From: a virus | Virus record (IMG/VR): IMGVR_UViG_3300028829_006090 | Coordinates: 1 to 64,000 of that record | Length of the DNA: 64,000 nucleotides | Direction: 5' to 3' (one strand) | Part shown: positions 14,328 to 22,354 of the stretch, piece after piece | Numbering within the stretch: the first letter of the stretch is position 1 | Layout of the letters: each line of letters opens with the position of its first letter | Translations under genes and position numbers: made by a program | The notes under the pieces: generated by a model | The model's database searches: none | The model's input: the letters and a program-made list of their open reading frames with translations, nothing else | What the model was told of the DNA's origin: nothing

Positions 14328-15024
14328 AACTTACCCACGGTTGTTCGGTGTCCCAGCAGGCTCTGCAGTCGCCGCAGAATCCAAACTCGACGTCTGGCTC
14401 CTCTTTGCTTCTGCGAAGCTGTGCTCGCTTATCTTTCGATACGATCTCTCCGCTCTTCAGCGTGCGGTAGGCCAGGCACTCGTGTGCCGGCTCCGGAGCT
14501 TTGGTGCGATGCACTGTAGAGACCGGTAGGTTGCGTACCTTGGCCTTAGGCTCCTCGTCTATGTAGAAGGCCGATAGCCGGATACATAGGTTGTCAGGTA
14601 TGTCTCCTGCGTAACGCTTAACGAGGTGTATCTCCTTGGTCGGCAGCCAGTGCTGCACATCAGGTGTACGCCGACATACCTCGCAGATGTTTGCTAGGTG
14701 ATCCATAGACTGTAGGTCGCCGGAATCGTGCCATCGGAAATGCGTATATCCCTTGGTCCTGCGGTATCGGCTAATTAGAAAGACCATGGCCTCCACCCAC
14801 ATCGGGTGTGCGAGCGCAGCTAGTCTCCGATACATAGCATTCTTTACGTTCTCAAACAGGTATCTGCCCTTTCGCGCATAGCAGTCGAAGCATACCGATC
14901 CCTTTAATTTATTGAGTGCGGACCCTACATTACATTCTACGGCCGGTAGATTGTAGCTGTATCCGGGCATCTTACTGGGGGTGGATAACTTCCCTGTTAT
15001 ATCCTGTGCTTCCTTTACGAGCAT
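14314..15024 (-). CDS. GP88-like phage protein, 236 aa
   Basis: KGSVCFDCYARKGRYLFENV (around residue 41-60), FRWHDSGDLQSMDHL, and the C-terminal FGFCGDCRACWD cluster fit the GP88 family of mycobacteriophages and related phages, a Cys-rich family of unknown activity. The Cys groups may bind zinc or an iron-sulphur cluster. The ATG at 15024 is 20 nt from a strong ribosome site (AAGGAG), which better serves an out-of-frame ATG at 15037 opening a 21-codon frame. A leader or re-initiation arrangement is possible. Confidence 0.75.
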   Translation of the reverse strand: MLVKEAQDITGKLSTPSKMPGYSYNLPAVECNVGSALNKLKGSVCFDCYARKGRYLFENVKNAMYRRLAALAHPMWVEAMVFLISRYRRTKGYTHFRWHDSGDLQSMDHLANICEVCRRTPDVQHWLPTKEIHLVKRYAGDIPDNLCIRLSAFYIDEEPKAKVRNLPVSTVHRTKAPEPAHECLAYRTLKSGEIVSKDKRAQLRRSKEEPDVEFGFCGDCRACWDTEQPWVSYGLH

Positions 15025-15148
15025 GTTGTTGTACCATAGTGCTTTCTCCTTTCCTTGTTTTGGGATTCATGTTATTCAGTTCTTAGTTGGTTGTGCCCGG
15101 TTCGCCTCCTCCTGCAGCGAAGGTATGTGCGCTGGTGCGGTCGGTTGT

Positions 15149-15919
15149 TTAGCCGACTACCTCGGTGTACTTCTTCCCCCCGACGATCCCTGCGGTCACG
15201 TCTAAGAGCCCTTTAAGGGTCTCCTGGGTTCGAGGCAGTTCGAAGATGTTGCGTCCCTTCTGGACCTCCGTGAAGGCGTTTTGGAGGGTCCACAGAGATC
15301 CTCCGTCCTCTTCAAGGTGCTCCGGGTATGTCGGTTCCTCGAATTCGGCCAGAACTTTGAGGATTTTACTAGGAGGCAGTACGCCTCCTTCAACGGCCCG
15401 TACGGTGAGTGCTCGTGCCTCGTCTCCGGACAACATGCGCTGCCGGTAGGCCGTCATGCGGCTCTCCGTCTCTTCGTAGTGGTCGTTAAGCTGAGACACG
15501 CACTGCCATACCAGTCGAGGCAGGTCTCGGTAGATATTCCGAGTATGGCGCCGTCCGATTACAGCCTCTCCGGAGAAGCAGAGATTATCGCAGACTAGCA
15601 CTCGGTTGCCGAAGCAGATACCCGCGCGGAAGCGCTTATCGTGGGAGTTCCGCAGACCTACGGTCATTGTAAACTGCGTATTCGCCCCGTCAGACGGAGC
15701 TAAATTCAGGAGGCCGAAGTAGCGGCTACCGTCGTGCGATACGGCGTGTTGCTCGCTATAAACAGCTGCTCCTGCCTCTTCTAAGGAGTGCATTACTTCT
15801 TCATAGAGGTCGTAGTGGGCGATCGGATAGTGTCGTCCGGAGGACATCGGTGTTGTCGAGTTTTTAAGCTCTTCGATGCTGACGGGTGCGCTCTTAGAGC
15901 GTGCAATTGCAAGATCCAT
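15149..15919 (-). CDS. DUF932-like phage/plasmid protein, 256 aa
   Basis: The segment YFGLLNLAPSDGANTQFTMT, then VGLRNSHDKRFRAGICFGNR and VFVCDNL-like VLVCDNLCFSGEAVIGRRHT, is diagnostic of the DUF932 family (PF06067) found on plasmids and phages. The function is unknown. The length is near the short end of the family, and a C-terminal region with TAGIVGGKKYTEVVG is present. The gap to the GP88-like gene is 124 nt and holds only a ribosome site. Confidence 0.85.
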   Translation of the reverse strand: MDLAIARSKSAPVSIEELKNSTTPMSSGRHYPIAHYDLYEEVMHSLEEAGAAVYSEQHAVSHDGSRYFGLLNLAPSDGANTQFTMTVGLRNSHDKRFRAGICFGNRVLVCDNLCFSGEAVIGRRHTRNIYRDLPRLVWQCVSQLNDHYEETESRMTAYRQRMLSGDEARALTVRAVEGGVLPPSKILKVLAEFEEPTYPEHLEEDGGSLWTLQNAFTEVQKGRNIFELPRTQETLKGLLDVTAGIVGGKKYTEVVG

Positions 15920-15947
15920 GTGTGTGTGTTGTTCCTGTGTGTTGTGA

Positions 15948-16187
15948 TTACGGCTTGAAGTAGACGGATGTGTGCTTGGTTTTGACTCGCTTAATCTGCA
16001 GGCTTTCGTCTCCTTCGACCTCGGAGATTGCGGAGACCAAGTCGTCCAATTCTCCGTATGTGGCGGTTACCAGCTTGTGTGTGCGCTGTGACTTACCGAT
16101 GATTGTGAAGTTATATAGGTGCGGGGCGAGAAGTTTAGCTGCTTTCTCGAGCGCGGTCGTTATCTTTAGGTTGTTGGTGGTGCTCAT
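15948..16187 (-). CDS. small basic hypothetical protein, 79 aa
   Basis: The protein begins MSTTNNLKITTALEKAAKLL and ends in a basic beta-like segment (IKRVKTKHTSVYFKP). It lies directly upstream of the DUF932-like gene and may be co-expressed with it. No family is recognised. Confidence 0.7.
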   Translation of the reverse strand: MSTTNNLKITTALEKAAKLLAPHLYNFTIIGKSQRTHKLVTATYGELDDLVSAISEVEGDESLQIKRVKTKHTSVYFKP

Positions 16188-16238
16188 TGGGTTCCTGTGG
16201 TGTGTGAATATTATGTCTCCTTTTCCGGTTGTTGTACT

Positions 16239-16421
16239 CTATCTCTTACGTCGGCATCCGCAGCCTTTCGATCTCCCGCGACCGGTGCGGGGTGGGGAGG
16301 CCTTCGCGGACAGCACGTCCTTGCGAACAGACGCCGATCCGCATTTTTCACAGACTGGTGCAGTCGTCTCCTCTCCGTACCGGTATGCGCGGCAGTCTCT
16401 GCAGAATATCCTGACAGTCAC
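16239..16421 (-). CDS. zinc-ribbon protein with basic tail, 60 aa
   Basis: CRDC (7-10) and CEKC (24-27) form a classic zinc ribbon. The C-terminus is Arg/Lys-rich with two more Cys (GRSKGCGCRRKR). This layout is typical of small phage nucleic-acid-binding proteins, but no specific homologue is known. Confidence 0.7.
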   Translation of the reverse strand: MTVRIFCRDCRAYRYGEETTAPVCEKCGSASVRKDVLSAKASPPRTGRGRSKGCGCRRKR

Positions 16422-16422
16422 T

Positions 16423-16803
16423 CTACGCCTCGACTAACAGCGCATCAGCTACAGCTTCGTACTCTTTTTCGTACTCCTCAGAGTCCGAATCTTCAGAAGC
16501 CGTAGGATCGACGCTAAGGGCCTCTACGTCTTGACCCGCACTCTTGGCCGCCTCCCGCTGCTGCAGGGCTCCCAGGGCATCCTCATACGTCCCTAGCATG
16601 GTACGTACCGTTTTACGCAGACCTAGGAACTCCGAGCTGTTCGGAGGCATCTGTAGTAGGCTATCCTGCATGTACTCTATGGCGGATAGCAGCTGCTCGG
16701 AATTTAGAGGTACTGCTATGAAGCTATCCTCCGAGAACTGTGCTGTGAACAGCTCTGCAGCGCTGCTCAGCTGTGAAGGGTCTGTCCCGTCAATCTTACT
16801 CAT
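16423..16803 (-). CDS. acidic hypothetical protein, 126 aa
   Basis: I chose the ATG at 16803 (MSKIDGTDPSQLSSAAELFT) because CGGAGTAGAT sits correctly before it and it follows the upstream stop at 16806; a start at 16821 is possible. The protein is helical and acidic with a Ser/Glu-rich C-terminus (SEDSDSEEYEKEYEAV). Position next to the replication-initiator-like gene suggests a partner protein, but this is inference. Confidence 0.65.
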   Translation of the reverse strand: MSKIDGTDPSQLSSAAELFTAQFSEDSFIAVPLNSEQLLSAIEYMQDSLLQMPPNSSEFLGLRKTVRTMLGTYEDALGALQQREAAKSAGQDVEALSVDPTASEDSDSEEYEKEYEAVADALLVEA

Positions 16804-16805
16804 AT

Positions 16806-17891
16806 CTACTCCGTGGTCCAAGGGTGGTCGGCGTAATACTTAGCTTCCCGCTTAGTCCGTACGTCCGCATATATCTGTTCTGAGATGACCGCGTCTACGG
16901 TCAGGTTAACGTGACTGCGGTAATTAAGGATCTGTTTTGTCCATGCTGCATACTCCTCCAAACTTAGGCCCTCCGCTTGTAGACTTCTCTTCAGGCGTAT
17001 TAGTGATTGCTTCTGTATGGCCTGCTTACGGGGGTCACGCGGCATATGTTCGTGCTGTATCCCGAAGACGCATACTACGCGGCAGAAGAGCTGATCGTAT
17101 AAGGCGTAGTCCTTTTCCTTGTATCGGGCGTGGAACCACTTCTTCAGTGCCAAGACGAGGAGCTGGCACTTATCCGCGTCGGACTCGCCTCGAAGGGCCC
17201 TGCCTCCCCAATACTCTCTTTGCGGGATCAGCGCCCAGTCTACGAACACTGGATAGGACATCGTACTCAGCTCCAGCGGCACGTTCTCCTCGAACCACTG
17301 CAGGATCTCCCGCCAGGCCGCACCATCCTTCGCCAGTAGCTCCTCCCCAGAAGTAAAACCTCCCATCGCAGGCACCGATGGCGGCTTGTCCGCCAGGGGG
17401 GTCGGCGATGTTAGTAGTTTTATTGGTGTTATTCCTATAGGATTATAAGATCTATTAGTAATAGGAGTAATAAGAGTCTTATAAAGAGCAGGTTCCGTGC
17501 CAGGTTCTGAAATGGCACAATCATGCCCTTCCGACGGATTAGAGGCAGTGAACGGGCATGGCTGTGCCTTTTCATTAGGGTCTGAAAGGTCATGATGGTG
17601 CTCTTTCACATCCAGCGACAATTGATAAAACTCTCCACGTTTAGATACTGATCCGTCCCTGTTTATGCGGCTTAAGAGACCTAAGGCTCGGAGGTGTTTC
17701 AGATAGTTCTTCAGCGCCCTATACTTGCAGCCGATCTGCGTAGCGAGTCTGCCCATATCGGCCTTCACTCGGCCGTTCTCATCAGCCTCTGCGGCCAGAT
17801 ACAGGAGAATGAGCGCCTCCTGTCCCTTAACCTCGAGGGAGTTGAGGATGTACGGAATAGCTCGGGCTCCGTATTCTGTCAGAACTGACAT
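16806..17891 (-). CDS. winged-helix replication-initiator-like protein, 361 aa
   Basis: The N-terminal 95 residues contain a winged-helix domain (EALILLYLAAEADENGRVKA then LATQIGCKYRALKNYLKHLR), the type seen in phage and plasmid replication initiators and DnaD-like proteins. A Pro/Ser-rich linker (about 100-190) leads to a helical C-terminal domain. The adjacent 115-aa gene is a duplicate of the winged-helix part alone. Initiation or helicase loading is a reasonable guess, not shown. Confidence 0.7.
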   Translation of the reverse strand: MSVLTEYGARAIPYILNSLEVKGQEALILLYLAAEADENGRVKADMGRLATQIGCKYRALKNYLKHLRALGLLSRINRDGSVSKRGEFYQLSLDVKEHHHDLSDPNEKAQPCPFTASNPSEGHDCAISEPGTEPALYKTLITPITNRSYNPIGITPIKLLTSPTPLADKPPSVPAMGGFTSGEELLAKDGAAWREILQWFEENVPLELSTMSYPVFVDWALIPQREYWGGRALRGESDADKCQLLVLALKKWFHARYKEKDYALYDQLFCRVVCVFGIQHEHMPRDPRKQAIQKQSLIRLKRSLQAEGLSLEEYAAWTKQILNYRSHVNLTVDAVISEQIYADVRTKREAKYYADHPWTTE

Positions 17892-18226
17892 GTATGTTCC
17901 TCCGATCGGCAGCTCTCCTCCTCTTCTTCTTCTTCGAGGTACATCTGCTCAATACCTAGACTTAGTTGATAGAACTCGCCGCTCTCCGAGACTGATCCGT
18001 CCGCACGTACCCGGCGTAACAGTCCATCTTCGTGCAGTGTCTGGAGGATACTCTTAAGTGTGCGGTATGCACAGCCGACCTGAGCAGCGAGCCTACTTGT
18101 ATCGGCCTTCGCCCGGCCGTTCTCGTCAGCCTCCGAGGCCAGATACAGGAGAATGAGCGCCTCCCGCGCGCTAAGTACGAGACAGTCGCGGATATACTGG
18201 ATAGCCCAGGTAGCATACTGTGTCAT
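17879..18226 (-). CDS. stand-alone winged-helix paralogue, 115 aa
   Basis: It shares the pattern EALILLYLASEADENGRAKA, RLAAQVGCAYRTLKSIL and SGEFYQLSLGIE with the N-terminus of the next gene, so the two arose by tandem duplication. It lacks the C-terminal domain and instead ends with a run of eight Glu interrupted by nothing (EEEEEEE region). It could modulate the longer protein by competing for DNA, which is inference. The 13-nt overlap couples them. Confidence 0.75.
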   Translation of the reverse strand: MTQYATWAIQYIRDCLVLSAREALILLYLASEADENGRAKADTSRLAAQVGCAYRTLKSILQTLHEDGLLRRVRADGSVSESGEFYQLSLGIEQMYLEEEEEEESCRSEEHTCQF

Positions 18227-18522
18227 CTCCGTCTCCAGACTAGCACGTTAGGTTGAACAGGTTCGAATGGCCCGATCCCTAGTCCTGCATTCTCCAGGAG
18301 GTCGAGAGGGTCCGGTGTAATAGCGAGCCCGGTGTACCAGCAGTTCTCGCATCCCCGGCCTCGGCATCGACAGTTGCGCGCAGGTTCTACAGGAGCTGTA
18401 TTCGGCAGCCGGACGACGCGCTTGCCGACGATCCGAGGTGAGTATCCGATATTTATGGTAGTATCCACACGAGGTACTGGTGTGCGTGGCGTAATCCTTA
18501 GCCGTCGTGATGTGGTTCCCAT
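18223..18522 (-). CDS. Cys-rich hypothetical protein, 99 aa
   Basis: The ATG at 18522 (MGTTSRRLRITPRTPV) has GGAGG eight bases upstream and is preferred to a TTG five codons earlier. The centre carries CRCRGRGCENCWYTG, a compact four-Cys knuckle resembling DnaJ-type CxxCxGxG spacing only loosely. The N-terminus is basic. It is coupled by ATGA to the winged-helix gene. Confidence 0.7.
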   Translation of the reverse strand: MGTTSRRLRITPRTPVPRVDTTINIGYSPRIVGKRVVRLPNTAPVEPARNCRCRGRGCENCWYTGLAITPDPLDLLENAGLGIGPFEPVQPNVLVWRRR

Positions 18523-18576
18523 TTGGGGGTCCTCCAATTTTTTAGAACGTCTGTGCCCGATCGGTCTGGCTGTCCC

Positions 18577-19113
18577 TCATTGCCGTACTCCGTCCAGGCC
18601 TTCTCCGCAGAGCTGTTCCGCGCCGTACACCGCAATGGCAAGGGCAGACCACATGTCTCCCTTCAATCCATACAGCATACCTGGATCTGCCTTTGTGCCT
18701 TGTCCCTTCTTTCCGGAGCCATAGTATCCAAAACGCTCGAGCATCCGTGCGCGCACGTTCGTGTCCTTAGCACGAGAGCTCTGGCAGTGGTGGATCTTTA
18801 CCTTATTCCGGGTAACCAGTCGGAAGTCCGCACCGTACTCCTTAGCTACTCGTCGGTACTCTCCGATCCAGAAGCATGTTTCAAATACGTCGTACCCTAC
18901 TGCAAAGCCCATGTGGGCGATGTCCTCGCAGAATATAGTTAGAGGAATGTCCGCATCAGGGTCGGACAGCTCCTCTTTCAGCACGCGCACTATATGCTCC
19001 CCATCAGTAAGATACTTACTGTCGATCACAAGGCGACCGCCCTCCATACTGAGGAGGACGGCTCCGTTGTGCGCTTTGTTGCTAGGGTCAATCCCTAGTA
19101 AGCGGATCGACAT
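18577..19113 (-). CDS. RuvC-like Holliday junction nuclease, 178 aa
   Basis: LLGIDPSNKAHNGAVLL gives the first catalytic Asp of the RNase H fold. TIFCEDIAHMGFAVGYDVFE supplies the conserved Glu region, and DMWSALAIAVYGAEQL near the C-terminus matches the last helix with the final Asp. The length is close to bacterial RuvC. It probably resolves branched phage DNA before packaging. It ends two bases from the next gene in the leftward operon. Confidence 0.8.
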   Translation of the reverse strand: MSIRLLGIDPSNKAHNGAVLLSMEGGRLVIDSKYLTDGEHIVRVLKEELSDPDADIPLTIFCEDIAHMGFAVGYDVFETCFWIGEYRRVAKEYGADFRLVTRNKVKIHHCQSSRAKDTNVRARMLERFGYYGSGKKGQGTKADPGMLYGLKGDMWSALAIAVYGAEQLCGEGLDGVRQ

Positions 19114-19114
19114 T

Positions 19115-20227
19115 CTAACCGATCAGCGCCAGCAGCTGCTGCCGGGCACTTTCATCCAAGTCTAGTGTCGGTGCAGGAGGCTCTGCGTGCACAGCCTCGA
19201 GTGCCTGCAGTACGGACCCCTTGAGATCGTCCAGATCTCCGAGAAGACCTTCGAGGAGCTCAGACGGAGTCTTAGGTGTGTCCTCGCCTTCTACCTTAGT
19301 CATGGCAGAGACGTCATACCCTTCGTTTTCCAGCAGTTCCTTTGCGTCGCGGAGACGCTCTGCGTGGATCTCCTCCTTGGTGCGGCGGCGGCGTGTCTTC
19401 TTCTCATCGGACGTATTCGGAGAAGAGGCTGTATCGTGGGAGGCTGCGACTGGATTAGGCGAAGCGGCTGCATCGGAGTTTACGGTAGCGGGTGGCATAG
19501 TAGGAGTGTCCTCTGTGTGGTTTTTGGATTGCGCCTTTCCTGCTTCGTGCAGGAAGGCAGTCACTGGTTCTGACGGGGCGGCGGGTACTGGGTCGACTAC
19601 CGCGGCTCCTTGTTTCTTCTGTTTCTCTCGTCGTGCGAGCATTCGCTTTTGCGGCCCTGTTAAGTTGTTGTAGATGTTAACGATAGTCTCCGAACATCTG
19701 CCTCGGAGCAGTACGTCTACTCCATCTCCGCACTGGATGGCATAGCCCAGGTTATCCGGGCCATTGTCGGAGTCGGCAAGCACTGACAATCCACAGACGT
19801 CAGTAGCCACGTCGTAGCACCAGCTGGCGGGGATCATGTCGTCCTTATTGGTGGACGCGGTAAACGTATAGTCGGTCCCATTTACTCTAATAGCCGCCAT
19901 ACCCGGGGTAATCAAGGACACAGCCATCCGCGAGGTGGATGAGAATAGGCCTATACATTCCAGAAGGACTCGAGAGTCCTCGTGTGACGGTGCGACGATG
20001 AATATACTTTCTGTCGACGACTCGCAGGACACCGGAATGGCCCGTGAGATAAACACATCCGAACCGCCCGACATCGGCCTGTACAAGCGCTGTAGGTGTA
20101 AGTGACGTCCTAGGACATCGAGCTCCAAGTGAAGCTCCTCTTCCTCGGAGTATCCTGGAAGAGTAGGGAACCCTAGCTCTAGTTCCTCGTCTGTTTGAGT
20201 TTTTACAATAATTGAGTTGTTTGTCAT
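19115..20227 (-). CDS. hypothetical protein with disordered linker, 370 aa
   Basis: The N-terminal 195 residues look like a beta-rich domain. Residues about 210-290 are Ala/Pro/Ser/Thr-rich and likely disordered. KKTRRRRTKEEIHAERLRDA then begins a basic and helical C-terminus. It lies between the RuvC-like and exonuclease-like genes, without gaps, suggesting a DNA transaction role, but no domain is recognised. Confidence 0.65.
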   Translation of the reverse strand: MTNNSIIVKTQTDEELELGFPTLPGYSEEEELHLELDVLGRHLHLQRLYRPMSGGSDVFISRAIPVSCESSTESIFIVAPSHEDSRVLLECIGLFSSTSRMAVSLITPGMAAIRVNGTDYTFTASTNKDDMIPASWCYDVATDVCGLSVLADSDNGPDNLGYAIQCGDGVDVLLRGRCSETIVNIYNNLTGPQKRMLARREKQKKQGAAVVDPVPAAPSEPVTAFLHEAGKAQSKNHTEDTPTMPPATVNSDAAASPNPVAASHDTASSPNTSDEKKTRRRRTKEEIHAERLRDAKELLENEGYDVSAMTKVEGEDTPKTPSELLEGLLGDLDDLKGSVLQALEAVHAEPPAPTLDLDESARQQLLALIG

Positions 20228-20878
20228 CTACTTCTCCAAAGTTAGGAGGGCGTGATATAGGGCCCTTAGTTTATATACTTGACGGGTGAGGGCAGGACTC
20301 CCTACCCCCATATAGCTGTTTGGTAGGTCTCCGTCAAATGCTGGAATAACTCGCGCACATACCTCCTCGAATCGATAGCCTCCTTGAATGTATGTAGTAC
20401 GTCTATTAATCTCGTCCTGCAGCGCTCCTAGAGTGTCTACTGACGGTAGCTCTATCCCCACGCTCATACACTTATACAGAGCCACCATGTCTAGACAGGG
20501 CATGTCGGCTAAGATGGGAAAGTGAGCCTGTATCCAAGGACGGGTGAATCTTGCAGTATGCATCACTAAGAATGAACTATCCTTCTTAGCGGTGTTTGCC
20601 AAGACCTGGGCCTCTATCACATCCATAGCGTTGTCGTAGTAAGTATCTGAAGACACGCCGGTTATATCGATAAGAGACTTTCCTGTACTTCCCAGAGAGG
20701 CGCTAGGGTCTGCTCCTTTGATGTACATAGTTCCTATGTCCTGCACATCTGCCGCCCCCGTACAGGAGACGGCCAGCAGATTGTGTTTTTCCGGGGACAG
20801 CCCATCTGTTCCGACGGTTACGCTCAGCGCGCGTGCAGGATCGATCCCACGTGCTGTAAGCCATGTGTGTAGGGTCAT
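20228..20878 (-). CDS. exonuclease-fold-like protein lacking catalytic residues, 216 aa
   Basis: The pattern FLVMHTARFTRPWIQAHFPI followed by PCLDMVALYKC resembles the HNAxFDxxF and PxxDT segments of DnaQ-type 3'-5' exonucleases, and the end (KLRALYHALL) resembles their last helix. The first motif DxET is not visible (VSCTGA is where I expect it) and the second Asp is Thr. If the fold call is right, it is an inactive relative, perhaps a binding subunit. The match is by eye and tentative. Confidence 0.55.
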   Translation of the reverse strand: MTLHTWLTARGIDPARALSVTVGTDGLSPEKHNLLAVSCTGAADVQDIGTMYIKGADPSASLGSTGKSLIDITGVSSDTYYDNAMDVIEAQVLANTAKKDSSFLVMHTARFTRPWIQAHFPILADMPCLDMVALYKCMSVGIELPSVDTLGALQDEINRRTTYIQGGYRFEEVCARVIPAFDGDLPNSYMGVGSPALTRQVYKLRALYHALLTLEK

Positions 20879-20907
20879 TCAGGTACTCTCCTTCGTATCT
20901 CTATATT

Positions 20908-21525
20908 TCATTGCGTTGCCTTTGTTACGCTACCCCGGAGGATAGCGATTGCGTCCTTTACTAAGGCGGCCCCAGCGACGTGCCACATGGCGGAATATGC
21001 GGCGGAATATGCGGCGGAAGTTGAGGCGTACTCTGCGGCGGACCGTGCGGCGTTCCACATGTCGGAATATGCGGCGGACCGTGCGGCGGACCAGGCGTAC
21101 TCTGCGGTGGACCCAGCGGCGGACCCCGCGGCGGACCGTGCGGCGTGCCACATGGCGGAATATGCGGCGGAATATGCGGCGGAAGTTGCGGCGGAATATG
21201 CGTCTCCCCGGTCCTGCTCTCTCCCCTCCCGCAGCCAGCGAAGAACTACTTCGGGTACTTCTGCCTCCCAGTTCCCGATACAGCGGAGAGCAGAGCGCCG
21301 AGCTGCAAGGCTGCGCTGCTCTTCAGACATTAGGCGACATAGAGCCCAGAGTTTATCATCCGATGGGATCTTTCGCATACGTCCTAACTGCTCTATGCTG
21401 ATCGGCAGCTTAGGCATCAACCATGCGCCTAGTACCGTACACGGATATCCGCTACATGCGTCAAAGTAGCAGGCGCTTTTCGATACTAGCCACTCGTGCG
21501 TTATTACCTTATCTTCGTCTTTCAT
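20908..21525 (-). CDS. Ala-rich tetrapeptide-repeat protein, copy 2, 205 aa
   Basis: The N-terminal domain MKDEDKVITHEWLVSKSACY is nearly identical to copies 1 and 3. The repeat region runs for about 90 residues of xSAA-type units mixed with AMWHAA and AEYA units, the longest complete repeat of the family here. The last 20 residues (VKDAIAILRGSVTKATQ) and the DNA on both sides are shared with copy 3. A role is not known; the high identity points to recent duplication within the genome. Confidence 0.85.
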   Translation of the reverse strand: MKDEDKVITHEWLVSKSACYFDACSGYPCTVLGAWLMPKLPISIEQLGRMRKIPSDDKLWALCRLMSEEQRSLAARRSALRCIGNWEAEVPEVVLRWLREGREQDRGDAYSAATSAAYSAAYSAMWHAARSAAGSAAGSTAEYAWSAARSAAYSDMWNAARSAAEYASTSAAYSAAYSAMWHVAGAALVKDAIAILRGSVTKATQ

Positions 21526-21558
21526 TGCGTTGTTGTTCCTTGTTATTAAGTGTAGGTA

Positions 21559-22350
21559 CTACAGAGACACAGATACGTGAGGTAGGTGTAGCTCGTCCGC
21601 AGATGTGCGGTACCAGTCTGCGATGTTATGCGGACTAGCCGCCACTACTCCGCTTCCTTGGAAATACCGATAAGGCCACGCCTCGCGATCTGATCCGGCA
21701 TCTAGTACGATAGACTCTCTAAGAGAGTATAGATTTCGAACCAAGTCCAGTCCGTGGTCATATCCCGGCTGCCTCTGTATCCAATCTATCGCGGATACCC
21801 GTTCTCGAAGGAACGGAAGCCGTTGAGAGGAGGATGGGATGGTAATGTACAGCCTCGGAGGCCGGATCTCCTCGTCCTCAGCAGGTGCTTCCAGCATTCC
21901 TTCCAATAGATCAACGATTTCCACATCCCCTCTGCGCCGAAGAGAGATGTTCCAAGCAGCGTCACCGATACTTAGCGACTTACTTAGTCCCGTAAGCTGT
22001 ACACGCTCCTCTGTGGACACATCGTCTGATTCGACTACGAATCCCTTACGAGGTCCGGAGACGATACGGCAGGTAGTTTTAGGACTGTACGTTAGGCAGT
22101 GCCTCTCTCGCTCCCTGTGTAGAACAGGAGCTCTACGGTGTATTGTAACATCTCCGGAGGACTCGTCCAACTGCACGACGTTTAGCATCAGCTTATCTCC
22201 TCGGATGAACCTGTGAGAGGCAGTATATGCAGTAGCTGACCAGCAGTAGTGATATACTCCAGGTCCTGCCGCTATTGCCACCTCTCTACATCGTCGTAGG
22301 GTCTCCTGCATATCCGACTCATCTTCGTCGGTCACATAATCTTTTTGCAT
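21559..22350 (-). CDS. hypothetical protein, 263 aa
   Basis: The protein begins MQKDYVTDEDESDMQETLRR. It is a beta-rich soluble protein with segments such as RIVSGPRKGFVVESDDVSTE and RPPRLYITIPSSSQRLP. No named domain, signal peptide or membrane segment is seen. It is the first gene upstream of repeat copy 2 in transcription order. Confidence 0.7.
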   Translation of the reverse strand: MQKDYVTDEDESDMQETLRRCREVAIAAGPGVYHYCWSATAYTASHRFIRGDKLMLNVVQLDESSGDVTIHRRAPVLHRERERHCLTYSPKTTCRIVSGPRKGFVVESDDVSTEERVQLTGLSKSLSIGDAAWNISLRRRGDVEIVDLLEGMLEAPAEDEEIRPPRLYITIPSSSQRLPFLRERVSAIDWIQRQPGYDHGLDLVRNLYSLRESIVLDAGSDREAWPYRYFQGSGVVAASPHNIADWYRTSADELHLPHVSVSL

Positions 22351-22354
22351 ATAG

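Noticed and set aside
20949-21401. Rightward open frames across the Ala-repeat gene
   Set aside because: They are shadows: the 12-nt repeats keep several frames open on both strands, and the leftward frame has the conserved domain and start. The same holds at 30-394 and 39251-39613.
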